Below, piece after piece: positions 8,296 through 15,880 of a stretch of 64,000 bases of DNA. Location of the stretch: assembly GCA_017399105.1 (NCBI GenBank), contig JAFQEJ010000014.1, forward strand, positions 58,603 through 122,602, read 5' to 3'. Position 1 is the stretch's first letter; each line of letters opens with the position of its first letter. Both the position numbers and the translations under genes were made by a program. Below the pieces are notes generated by a model, which had not been told where the DNA came from, did not search any database, and saw nothing but the letters and a program-made list of their open reading frames with translations. The stretch is from Clostridia bacterium. GTDB taxonomy: Bacteria; Bacillota; Clostridia; Oscillospirales; CAG-272.

Positions 8296-9291
8296 CTATT
8301 TCGAGTAAGCGTCATACAGCTCGGTTGCAAGAATGAGCTGTGCGCAATATAGGTTAATGTTTTTCTCCAGCGCCGCCGCAATCTTTCCGGCAGCTTCGTC
8401 CATCATGATCAGTGTCGACAGTGCAAAACGGTCACTCATGACCGAAGCTTCATTCATATCAAGGAAGAAGCTCAGCTCCGCATTTTCTGTGTACTTCAGT
8501 GCAATCATGTCACGGATCGCTGCCCGTATATTACCGATGACAGCCGGAAGCTCGTCCCGCTTGGAAGGCAGTCCCATCACCGCCATGGTGAATCGTTCCC
8601 GTCCTGCGAATATTGCGTCAAAGAGCGAGCAGATGACAGAATATCCTTCGCTTTTTCCCTTGATGCCCCGCTCCAGCATATCGAGCGCCACACCTACACT
8701 TCCGTTTGCTACCCGTATCAGCATCATAAAGTTGTCCGGATCACTCTCACGCATGCCTGCCGCATCGGATGAGCGTGCACATAATATATCTCCCAGCGCA
8801 CCCTCGTTAAAAAGCTCCATCCGCAGCACCGGCGCACGGGAAATTACTGTCGGCAGCAGCAGAGATGCCGATCTGCAGAGCAGAAAGAAATAAACTCCTG
8901 CAGGCGGCTCTTCAAGCAGCTTCAGCAGTGCATTCTGAGCCTGCGGTGTCATCAGCTCGGCATCATGAACGATAAAAACCTTGATGTCGAGCTCTGTTGG
9001 CTTGATGTAGGCGTGCTCGCGAATCGAGCGGATCAGCTCCACGCCGATCGTCTTTCGATCACCCTCAAGTCCCAGCTCAAAGATGTCGGGAGAGCTACCG
9101 CGGTCAATCTTTTCTGCCGCCGGATTCCCTTCAGAGAGCGCTTTTGCACAGGAGAGAGCCAGCGTATGCCGACCGCAGCCATCCGGCCCCTCTAAAATAT
9201 ATGCGTGAGATAGCCTGCCAAGCTCAATTTCGTCCCCGAGATAGGCAAGCAGTCTTTCATTTCCCACAAGAGCAGACCTGTCAAGCGGCAT
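8296..9291 (-). CDS. holB: DNA polymerase III delta' subunit
   Basis: A 331-residue clamp-loader subunit of the AAA+ family. Visible are HAYILEGPDGCGRHTLALS (Walker A region, degenerate as usual for delta'), VFIVHDAELMTPQAQNALLKLLEEPP (Walker B/sensor-1 block, nearly diagnostic), and a C-terminal helical collar. No zinc-binding CxxC set is visible after the Walker A region, which most HolB proteins have. It loads the beta clamp at the replication fork. It is directly upstream of ricT, matching the holB-yaaT order in Bacillus. The start follows AAAGGGATT. Confidence 0.85.
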   Translation of the reverse strand: MPLDRSALVGNERLLAYLGDEIELGRLSHAYILEGPDGCGRHTLALSCAKALSEGNPAAEKIDRGSSPDIFELGLEGDRKTIGVELIRSIREHAYIKPTELDIKVFIVHDAELMTPQAQNALLKLLEEPPAGVYFFLLCRSASLLLPTVISRAPVLRMELFNEGALGDILCARSSDAAGMRESDPDNFMMLIRVANGSVGVALDMLERGIKGKSEGYSVICSLFDAIFAGRERFTMAVMGLPSKRDELPAVIGNIRAAIRDMIALKYTENAELSFFLDMNEASVMSDRFALSTLIMMDEAAGKIAAALEKNINLYCAQLILATELYDAYSK

Positions 9292-9419
9292 AAGAATCCC
9301 TTTCCTGTAAAATTCTTGATATCGGCATACCGCCGTCTAAAGAGCATAAAACTTCACAATACTTATTATATCAAATACTGACCGCTTTGTCAAGAAAAGT
9401 ACAAGCAAGGAGCAAGAAG

Positions 9420-10616
9420 ATGCAAAAAAGTCGCCGTCCCTATATCCGTGCCCTCATCTTTCTCACGGTGAGTGCTATCATGCTGATCTGCTATATGACC
9501 GCCTGGCGCCTTCTCACTAATAATATTCAAACAAAGGAAGACCACCGCCTTACCCGCAGTCTCATCTCGCTCACCGAAGCGGTCACAAGTCTGCGCGACT
9601 CTATGGAAGCGCTTGCATCCTCATCCGGTGCCGAAACTGCAAAAAGTCTTTCAGCCGGGATAAAATATGCCGCCGGTCTCACGGAAGATGCTATTCTTAC
9701 CTTTGACGGTGAACGAAGCCTTCTCACAGGGCTGCTCGACTGTGCATCGCGCTGTGCCGCTTTCAGCGAATATGCTGCTGATCGCCTCGATGAATTCGGC
9801 TCAATCCCCACGTCGGATGCCGCATCCCTGAATCTCCTCATCGAATACATCACCGAAGCCGAGCGTATCCTCCTTCTGCTTGAGCATGAAGCTATAGCAA
9901 AGGATATCCTCATTACCTCGCTCACAAATCTCACGGCATCGAGCCGTCTGGAGTCCCTTTTTACAGATCTTCCGCTCATCCACTGCGATAATGCATCAAG
10001 CCGCAGATTACAAACCGGTGACAGCAGCTTCACTAGAAAAGCGCTTCCCCTCACCAGACGTGAAGCGGAAAAGAAGGCTCAGTCTCTCCTCGGCAGTGAG
10101 ATTACTCTTACCTGTAGCGAAAATAAGCTTTCTCCTGTGGAGGTCTACAGCTTCTGGTGCGATAATGCTCAGGTTGATATCTCTAAAAACGGCGGATATC
10201 CAATCAGAATTCTCCGCGATATCACCTCCACAGGTACACCGCTTGAACAGAGCATTCTCCTCACCCGAATGAGCGACTATCTCGCCGGCTTCGGCTACAG
10301 CGGTCTTACCCCCATCTTTTCTTACCTCACCAATCATATCTTTACCGCTGAGTTTATATACACCGAGGGCAGCCTTCTTGATTATACCAGCCGCATTAAA
10401 ATATCCTGCCTCGCCGATACCGCCCGTGTAATCTACCTTGATGCCGCCTCTTATGCCGCCAATCGCGGAGCCTTTCCCCAGCCGGTGCTCCCTTCCGATA
10501 CTCCCATCTATCTCCTCTTCGACGGCAGCGGAAGCCCCCATTATTGTATGCTCATTGAGAATCGCTATTACGATATTACAACCGATTCTCTGATTCATGC
10601 TCCGATTCTTCCTTAA
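9420..10616 (+). CDS. YpeB-like germination/sporulation protein
   Basis: A 398-residue protein with one N-terminal membrane helix (about residues 10-32, ALIFLTVSAIMLICYMTAW) and a long extracytoplasmic region. The first half is helical. The C-terminal half holds PepSY-like repeats, with LTRREAEKKAQSLLG, then ISKNGGYPIRILRD and a DYLAGFGYSGLTP segment, matching the layout of YpeB, which stabilizes the spore cortex-lytic enzyme SleB. No sleB is next to it, so the partner must be elsewhere. The ATG at 9420 is preceded by AAGGAG; an upstream in-frame start has no ribosome site. Divergent from holB. Confidence 0.7.
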   Translation: MQKSRRPYIRALIFLTVSAIMLICYMTAWRLLTNNIQTKEDHRLTRSLISLTEAVTSLRDSMEALASSSGAETAKSLSAGIKYAAGLTEDAILTFDGERSLLTGLLDCASRCAAFSEYAADRLDEFGSIPTSDAASLNLLIEYITEAERILLLLEHEAIAKDILITSLTNLTASSRLESLFTDLPLIHCDNASSRRLQTGDSSFTRKALPLTRREAEKKAQSLLGSEITLTCSENKLSPVEVYSFWCDNAQVDISKNGGYPIRILRDITSTGTPLEQSILLTRMSDYLAGFGYSGLTPIFSYLTNHIFTAEFIYTEGSLLDYTSRIKISCLADTARVIYLDAASYAANRGAFPQPVLPSDTPIYLLFDGSGSPHYCMLIENRYYDITTDSLIHAPILP

Positions 10617-10620
10617 AAAA

Positions 10621-10683
10621 TGTAAAGAAAGCTTGACAAAATGTCTATATCATGCTATCATATATGTAAAGGAAGCTTGTCAC
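10621..10683 (+). promoter_or_regulatory. Promoter with direct-repeat operator of the XRE operon
   Basis: TTGACA (10633-10638), 17 bases, TATCAT (10656-10661) forms a near-consensus sigma-A promoter. An imperfect direct repeat, TGTAAAG-A/G-AAGCTTG-A/T-CA, occurs at 10621-10638 (covering the -35 box) and 10666-10683 (just past the -10 box). The placement suggests a binding site by which the XRE protein represses its own operon. Confidence 0.7.
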
Positions 10684-10698
10684 AAAGGCGGTGATTGC

Positions 10699-10914
10699 AT
10701 GAAAAACAGAGTTGAAGAGCTTCGGAAGGAGCAGGGAGTAAGTCAATACGAATTTGCAAAAGCAATCCGCGTTTCAAGACAGACGGTCAGCTCCATCGAA
10801 ACGGGAAAATATAATCCTTCTCTGGAATTGGCATTTGCCATCTCCGACTATTTCGGAATAAGCATCGAAGAAATCTTCATCTATGAAAGGAGCGATGTAA
10901 ATGAGAAAACGTGA
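10699..10914 (+). CDS. Small XRE-family HTH regulator
   Basis: A 71-residue protein that is almost all helix-turn-helix: RVEELRKEQGVSQYEFAKAI, then VSRQTVSSIETGKYNPSLELA, with the acidic IEEIFIYE tail typical of the small Firmicute regulators paired with membrane proteins. The ATG at 10699 follows AAAGGCGGTGA. Its end overlaps the next gene by 14 bases, so both are co-expressed. Probably autorepresses through the direct repeats at its promoter. Confidence 0.9.
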   Translation: MKNRVEELRKEQGVSQYEFAKAIRVSRQTVSSIETGKYNPSLELAFAISDYFGISIEEIFIYERSDVNEKT

Positions 10915-11347
10915 TCTCATAACAGGGATCATTTCCTGCATCATCGGTACAGTCTGCCTGACAGCTCTGCTGCTGACCGAAACAACGCTGGAAACCATGT
11001 TTGTTTGGGGGACCGGATACTGCCTTGTCCTCGGGATTTCGAAGATCGACAAATATCGCTGGTGGAATCTGCCCGAAAACAGAAACCGACGCGATGCCAT
11101 GCTGGAATCAGAATCGATCGAGCAGCAGGATGAGCTGAGAGTGAAAATCAGAGACAGAGCAGGGCGGTGTGCATACATATTCGGTCAGTATATCATCTGC
11201 GCTGTCATGCTGATCCTAATCATTCTCTCGGCATGGGATATCCTGGTAAACACCAATATTATTCTCTATATCCTCTGCGGATATCTGCTGCTCCAGCTTA
11301 TTGCAGAAAAGCTTGTTTACAAATACATCTCAAAAAAATACGAATGA
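10901..11347 (+). CDS. Four-helix membrane protein of the XRE operon
   Basis: A 148-residue integral membrane protein. Four hydrophobic stretches are visible (about residues 6-26, 33-47, 90-112 and 116-138), with a charged cytoplasmic loop between the second and third. No family motif is recognised. Its start lies inside the XRE gene, behind GAAAGGAG. Such XRE/membrane-protein pairs are widespread in Firmicutes, and the membrane protein may sequester or signal to the regulator; that role is inference. Confidence 0.7.
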   Translation: MRKRDLITGIISCIIGTVCLTALLLTETTLETMFVWGTGYCLVLGISKIDKYRWWNLPENRNRRDAMLESESIEQQDELRVKIRDRAGRCAYIFGQYIICAVMLILIILSAWDILVNTNIILYILCGYLLLQLIAEKLVYKYISKKYE

Positions 11348-11361
11348 TCTCAGAATAAATG

Positions 11362-11397
11362 AAACGAGACTCAATCCAACCGGACAGAGTCTCGTTT
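11362..11397. terminator. Bidirectional hairpin terminator
   Basis: AAACGAGACTC (11362-11372) and GAGTCTCGTTT (11387-11397) form a perfect 11-bp stem between the convergent XRE/membrane operon and spoVM. U-runs are weak on both sides. Confidence 0.65.
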
Positions 11398-11402
11398 ATG
11401 CA

Positions 11403-11483
11403 TTATGTATTCTTTTTGATCTTAAAGAATTTCCGTAATAAGGGCGCCAGCAGTCTGGGCGATTTCCACACGACGATCTTCAT
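11403..11483 (-). CDS. spoVM: Stage V sporulation protein M
   Basis: A 26-codon gene. The peptide starts MKIVVWKSPRLL and ends RKFFKIKKNT: an amphipathic helix with a basic C terminus, the same length (26) as Bacillus subtilis SpoVM. SpoVM recognises the positively curved forespore membrane and anchors the SpoIVA coat basement layer. A strong site, GGAGGTGGCAT, precedes the ATG. It lies 74 bases downstream of rsgA on the same strand; in Bacillus spoVM likewise follows rsgA (with rpe and thiN between, which are absent here). The context and size together make the call firm. Confidence 0.9.
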   Translation of the reverse strand: MKIVVWKSPRLLAPLLRKFFKIKKNT

Positions 11484-11557
11484 ATGCCACCTCCGTATTG
11501 AGAATCTCACAAAGAGAATGAACTCTCACTACAGAATATGCCGAAACTCCGATATGG

Positions 11558-12457
11558 TTACTTCTTATCCCAGGCATGCTTATTCTTTAAATCTCCGAAG
11601 AGCGCCATATAGCTGGCATGCCTCTCCTCGGGAATAATGCCTTCCTTCACTGCCTCAAGAATACGGCAGCCCTCCTCCTTGGTGTGGGTACACTTGGTGT
11701 ATCGACAGTAGCCGAGATATTCCTCAAATTCGGGAAAGGTGTAGGGAAGCGATTCTTTGTCAAAAAAATCAAACCGAATAAAATCCAGCATGCTGAAGCC
11801 CGGCGTGTCTGCAATGAATGCCTCGCCGCAGCGATAAAGCTGTACATGCCTGGTTGTGTGCCGTCCACGCTCTGTCTTACGGCTGAGTGTGCCGGTCAGC
11901 AGCTCCAGCTTGGGGAAGAGCAGATTCATCAGCGTTGATTTTCCGACGCCCGATGCACCTGCAAATGCCGAAAGTGAATTGGCAGGCAGAGCATCCACAA
12001 AGCTTCGCAGTTCTCCGAGTTCGGCGCCGTGTCCGGTTACAAAGGTGTCAAATCCAACTCTGCGGTAAATCTCCGCAATTCGCTCAGACTCAGCTCCGTC
12101 CAGATCGCACTTGGTGATGATAATCACCGGCTTGATGTTATTGTGGCATGCAATCGCCGTTAGCTTGTCGATGGTCTCGAGCACCGGTGCCGGATGAGCC
12201 GCGGCGGCAGCAATAAACAGATAATCCAGATTGGCAAGCGGCGGTCTGATCAGACTGTTTTTTCGCGGCAGAATTTCTGCAATCGATGTGGTTTCTCCAT
12301 CGCATTCCGCCGAGACATTATCCCCCACCAGCGGTGTGATGTTCTCATGACGAAAATGTCCTCTCGCACGGCAGGACAGCATCTCTCCGTCCTCCATGAG
12401 CAGATCGTACAGTCCGCCAAGCCCCTTGATGATACGCCCTTTCCGCAGTTCTGCCAT
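11558..12457 (-). CDS. rsgA: Ribosome small subunit-dependent GTPase A
   Basis: A 299-residue circularly permuted GTPase that assists late 30S assembly. An OB-fold lies at the N terminus; then the G4 motif TKCD comes before the P-loop GASGVGKST, followed by RHTTRHVQ and DTPGFS (G3), the permuted order that defines the family. The C-terminal zinc site is CRYTKCTHTKEEGC. GAGGT precedes the start. It is divergent from the methyltransferase gene and forms a unit with spoVM. Confidence 0.96.
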   Translation of the reverse strand: MAELRKGRIIKGLGGLYDLLMEDGEMLSCRARGHFRHENITPLVGDNVSAECDGETTSIAEILPRKNSLIRPPLANLDYLFIAAAAAHPAPVLETIDKLTAIACHNNIKPVIIITKCDLDGAESERIAEIYRRVGFDTFVTGHGAELGELRSFVDALPANSLSAFAGASGVGKSTLMNLLFPKLELLTGTLSRKTERGRHTTRHVQLYRCGEAFIADTPGFSMLDFIRFDFFDKESLPYTFPEFEEYLGYCRYTKCTHTKEEGCRILEAVKEGIIPEERHASYMALFGDLKNKHAWDKK

Positions 12458-12608
12458 AAATACCTCACAAAATCAGAATATACCATTATTATATGGGACA
12501 AAATCCCGAAAGTCAAGCGCCATTACTGCTGAAGTTCAAAAAAATGTTGCAAAATGTGCACAGATGCGGTACAATATAAATGATTATATTACAATAACGG
12601 AGCATCCG

Positions 12609-13781
12609 ATGGAACAGAAACAACAACAAATCCAAACCATCCTTACCGACACCATATCAGCAGGCAGTCTCAAAAAGCTGATTCTCAGCAAACCGCAGGA
12701 TAAAAGTGTTCTCAAAACCACAGGCAGACTGCTCACCATAGGCGGAGAAACTGTGCTTCAGCTTGAGTCCTTCATGCGCGACGGAAAAGCACTCCACCGC
12801 AATATCAAAGCTGCCGAAGCTGCCGCAGAAATCGCTGCCATGCTTCCCGACTGCTACCGTCAGCTAAATATTCTCACTACAGGCGGTGACTGTGAGGTTC
12901 TGTCATCGGCAAAGGGCAAGATTACGGTGATCAATAGAATAAAATCAATCGGTGAAGCTGTCGCTCCTCGCAGTCATGATCGCAAAAAGCATCATATCCT
13001 CGACGAAGCATCTCGCTATGATTTTCTGATTGAACTCGGAGTTGAGGACGCAAACGGCAGAGTCATCGATCGCAAACGATCCAAATTCCGCCAGATCAAT
13101 CGCTTCCTTGAGCTTCTCGACGATATATATCATGAGCTGCCTTCTGAGGGGGAGCTCTGCGTCTGTGACCTCTGCTGCGGAAAAAGCTATCTCACCTTCG
13201 CGGTTTACTATTACCTCACATCCATCAAAGCCCGCAAAATCCGTATGTACGGCGTCGATCTTAAAACCGATGTCATCGAATACTGTGTCGCCGCAGCAAA
13301 GCGTCTCGGCTTCGATGATTTGCACTTTATCTGCGGCGATATCACTTTGTTTGAGCCCGATATCCCCTGCAATCTGGTCATCTCGCTCCATGCCTGTGAC
13401 ATTGCCACCGATATTGTCCTCGCAAAAGCCATCGGCATGCAGGCAAAAGTGATTCTCTCGACCCCCTGCTGTCATCACGAAATGATGCATCAGATCGACT
13501 GCCCGCCGCTTGCCTTCATCGAGAAGCATTCCATCCTCAAGCAGAAGCTCTGCGATGCAGCTACCGATGCGCTTCGTGCACTTCGTCTGGAATCCGAAGG
13601 CTATAAAGTCAGCGCACTTGAGCTCATTGACCCCGAGGAAACACCAAAGAATGTTATGCTCCGCGCCGTGCGGGATCTCGGACAGTCGGGTGCAGAAAAG
13701 TCAAAGGCACTGGATGAATATAACGCTGCCTGTGCGCTTTTCGGCGTTACACCTAAGCTGGCAGAGCTGCTCAAAGAATAA
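12609..13781 (+). CDS. SAM-dependent methyltransferase (Methyltransf_32 type)
   Basis: A 390-residue cytoplasmic protein. The N-terminal 170 residues are family-specific; the class I fold follows, with motif I CDLCCGKSYLTFAVYYYL, acidic GVDLKTDVIEYC, FICGDI, and the distinctive LVISLHACDIATD and STPCCHHEM. The CCHH element is found in PF13679 proteins, related to eukaryotic Trm13-like and Rrp8-like RNA methyltransferases, so an RNA substrate is likely but unproven. The ATG at 12609 is preferred over upstream in-frame starts that overlap rsgA; CGGAGC lies before it. Confidence 0.8.
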   Translation: MEQKQQQIQTILTDTISAGSLKKLILSKPQDKSVLKTTGRLLTIGGETVLQLESFMRDGKALHRNIKAAEAAAEIAAMLPDCYRQLNILTTGGDCEVLSSAKGKITVINRIKSIGEAVAPRSHDRKKHHILDEASRYDFLIELGVEDANGRVIDRKRSKFRQINRFLELLDDIYHELPSEGELCVCDLCCGKSYLTFAVYYYLTSIKARKIRMYGVDLKTDVIEYCVAAAKRLGFDDLHFICGDITLFEPDIPCNLVISLHACDIATDIVLAKAIGMQAKVILSTPCCHHEMMHQIDCPPLAFIEKHSILKQKLCDAATDALRALRLESEGYKVSALELIDPEETPKNVMLRAVRDLGQSGAEKSKALDEYNAACALFGVTPKLAELLKE

Positions 13782-13812
13782 AACATTACATAAATAAAGT
13801 GAGGATGAACAA

Positions 13813-14916
13813 ATGGAACTGAACATTGGCGAAAGAATCAAAATGCTGCGCACCGAGCGTGGTATTACTCAGGACAAGTTTGCCGCATTTCTCGGCATAG
13901 AATGCCGCACCCTTGATCATTGGGAGCGCGGTGATGAGCTGCCCCCTCTTGCGCTGATCCCTACCATTGCGAGCTATTTTGAGGTCACCTGTGACCTGCT
14001 CATGTGCATGGATGAATTTGATAATTCGGATAAAATCCGTGAATACATCGAGAAATTTCAGGAATTTATCAGCGTTGGTAACCTCGCCGATGCGGTGGGT
14101 ATCATGCGTGAGGGACTTGTCCACTTTCCGAAGAACTACCGCCTGAAGTGTATGCTCATGTATGCTCTCTACCTTAGCTGCAACCGTCCTGCCGCCATCA
14201 AACACCTCTCTCCCGAAATCCTCTCTATTTCGGAGGATATTCTCTCCGGCTGTACCGATGACGCCATCCGCCTCGAAGCAAAGCGCGTCCTTTGTCTCCA
14301 TTATTATGATGATCTGCACGATGTGGAGCATGCCCGTGCCATCGCCCGTACTCTTCCGGGCAGAAGCTCCTCCCGTGAGGATATGCTCCCCCATGTCTCT
14401 GAGGGCGAAGGCAAGCTTCGTGCCATCCAGGAGAATATCGCTGCCTATCTCGACCGTCTGACCGCTTCGATCATAGAATATGCTGACACTGCCGAAGTTG
14501 ATGGAGAAACCGCCGAAAAGCTTTGCAAAATGGCGCTGAATATGCGTGCGGCAATCTATCCCGAGGGCGATTTCATGCTTGGCTATGTGGAAATGATGAA
14601 GCTGAACTGCCGCATTGCCGAGATTAAAGCTGCCGCCGGTGATAAGGATGGAGCCTTCGCTTATCTTACCGCTGCCGCCGAATGTGCTGCCTGTTACGAC
14701 GATCTTCCCCAGATCATACCTCAGATGTCGCCGCTGGTCAATCTGCTCACCTTTAATAAGAGTAAAATCGATGCCCTCGATCTCGACAGCAACCGCAGTA
14801 TGCGCGAGGTTTGCTTAAACGAAATTCTCACCCTCGACTGCTTTGAATGCGTCCGTTACGACCAGCGCATGAGTGAGATTTACAACACGCTCAAGATCAA
14901 GGATTTCATCAAATAA
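13813..14916 (+). CDS. XRE-family regulator with helical-repeat domain
   Basis: A 367-residue protein. Residues 5-60 form a HTH (GERIKMLRTERGITQDKF, then LDHWERGDELPPLALIPTIA). The remaining 300 residues are all-helical, TPR-like, the layout of regulators that sense peptides or of stand-alone helical-repeat regulators. A GTGAGGA site precedes the start. It is followed by a copy of the multi-hairpin repeat. Target genes unknown. Another XRE/TPR protein lies at 23167-23988, but the two are not close copies. Confidence 0.8.
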   Translation: MELNIGERIKMLRTERGITQDKFAAFLGIECRTLDHWERGDELPPLALIPTIASYFEVTCDLLMCMDEFDNSDKIREYIEKFQEFISVGNLADAVGIMREGLVHFPKNYRLKCMLMYALYLSCNRPAAIKHLSPEILSISEDILSGCTDDAIRLEAKRVLCLHYYDDLHDVEHARAIARTLPGRSSSREDMLPHVSEGEGKLRAIQENIAAYLDRLTASIIEYADTAEVDGETAEKLCKMALNMRAAIYPEGDFMLGYVEMMKLNCRIAEIKAAAGDKDGAFAYLTAAAECAACYDDLPQIIPQMSPLVNLLTFNKSKIDALDLDSNRSMREVCLNEILTLDCFECVRYDQRMSEIYNTLKIKDFIK

Positions 14917-14948
14917 AATTTATAATGTGAATAAAAATAGCATTAAAT

Positions 14949-15108
14949 GGGACTGTCGCGTTTGCATGCGACAGTCCCTTGAATATTGATTTTGCCGGTC
15001 AAAGACCGCCATTTCAGGGCGTTTTACGCCCTGAAACCAATCAATATACGCCACAAAATCGAAAATTTATGGCTGGGCTGTTGTAAATGAAACATTTGCA
15101 ACAGCCCC
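14949..15108 (+). repeat. Multi-hairpin intergenic repeat, copy 1
   Basis: About 160 bp built from nested inverted repeats. Hairpin A: GGGACTGTCGC (14949-14959) with GCGACAGTCCC (14968-14978). An outer stem ATATTGATT/AATCAATAT encloses two inner hairpins, CGGTC-aaa-GACCG and TTTCAGGGCG-tttta-CGCCCTGAAA. A weak hairpin GCC...GGC follows, then the end hairpin GGGCTGTTG...CAACAGCCC. Same orientation as the copy at 38783-38943, opposite to that at 29267-29426. It occupies most of the 329-base gap between two plus-strand genes; a TATAAT at 15171-15176 lies in the rest. Confidence 0.9.
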
Positions 15109-15244
15109 ATATTTTGATTTTTGTACATATTTTTCTTACAAACCGTATATGAAAAAACTTCTGAAAACGATATAATAATAATTATGATCCGTGCAATAAA
15201 ATCACTCCCTGCAGCATTAACTATTTGAAAGGAGCGAAGAGCCA

Positions 15245-15880
15245 ATGTTGCCTGTTTACCTGATGTCAGTAAGTGGATTACAGCCAACCATGAAGGATGA
15301 CGAGCTTGATGAGTGCATAGCTCGCATCGCGCTTGGGAACAGAGACGCACTTTCACAGCTGTATTACGAAGTTAAAAGTGCAGTCTTTGGCTTCGCTCTG
15401 TCGATATTGAAAAATGCACAGGACGCGGAGGATGTTCTTCATGATTGTTTCATCAGCATCCACAACTCGGCATCTTCTTATCACAGTGCCGGCAAACCGA
15501 TGGCATGGATCATGACCATCACCCGCAATCTTTGTTACATGAAGCTTCGCGCCGATGCCAGACACCGCGAGCGCCATGTCGATATCCCCGATGAGGATTG
15601 GGACAGTCACACCGAGCTTTCCACCACTTTATCAAATGAAGATCGTATGATCATCGCGGAATGTCTCGGGGGTCTTGGCGAAGAAGAACGCCAGATTGTT
15701 GTGCTCCATGCCGTGTCCGGTATGAAACACCGCGAGATCGCCGCCATGCTGGAGCTGCCGCTTCCCACCGTGCTTTCAAAATACCATCGCGCACTCAAGA
15801 AAATGAAAGAATATTTTGAGAGAGGAGACGAACAGAATGAAGCATCAGGATACAGAAAGAAGAATCAGGCAAGCTTTTGA
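15245..15880 (+). CDS. ECF RNA polymerase sigma factor
   Basis: A 211-residue sigma-70 family protein of the extracytoplasmic-function type. Region 2 spans about residues 35-100 (NAQDAEDVLHDCFISIHN, PMAWIMTITRNLCYMKLR) and region 4 about 135-185 (GLGEEERQIVVLHAVSGMKHREIAAML). The ATG at 15245 has AAAGGAG about 10 bases upstream; a second ATG at 15290 is possible. The end overlaps the next gene by 44 bases, coupling it to its RsgI-like anti-sigma factor, which should hold it inactive at the membrane. Confidence 0.9.
   Translation: MLPVYLMSVSGLQPTMKDDELDECIARIALGNRDALSQLYYEVKSAVFGFALSILKNAQDAEDVLHDCFISIHNSASSYHSAGKPMAWIMTITRNLCYMKLRADARHRERHVDIPDEDWDSHTELSTTLSNEDRMIIAECLGGLGEEERQIVVLHAVSGMKHREIAAMLELPLPTVLSKYHRALKKMKEYFERGDEQNEASGYRKKNQASF

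Noticed and set aside
14949..15108. Multi-hairpin repeat as a riboswitch
   Set aside because: The element lies after genes, occurs in both orientations and next to unrelated genes, so a ligand-binding leader is unlikely.
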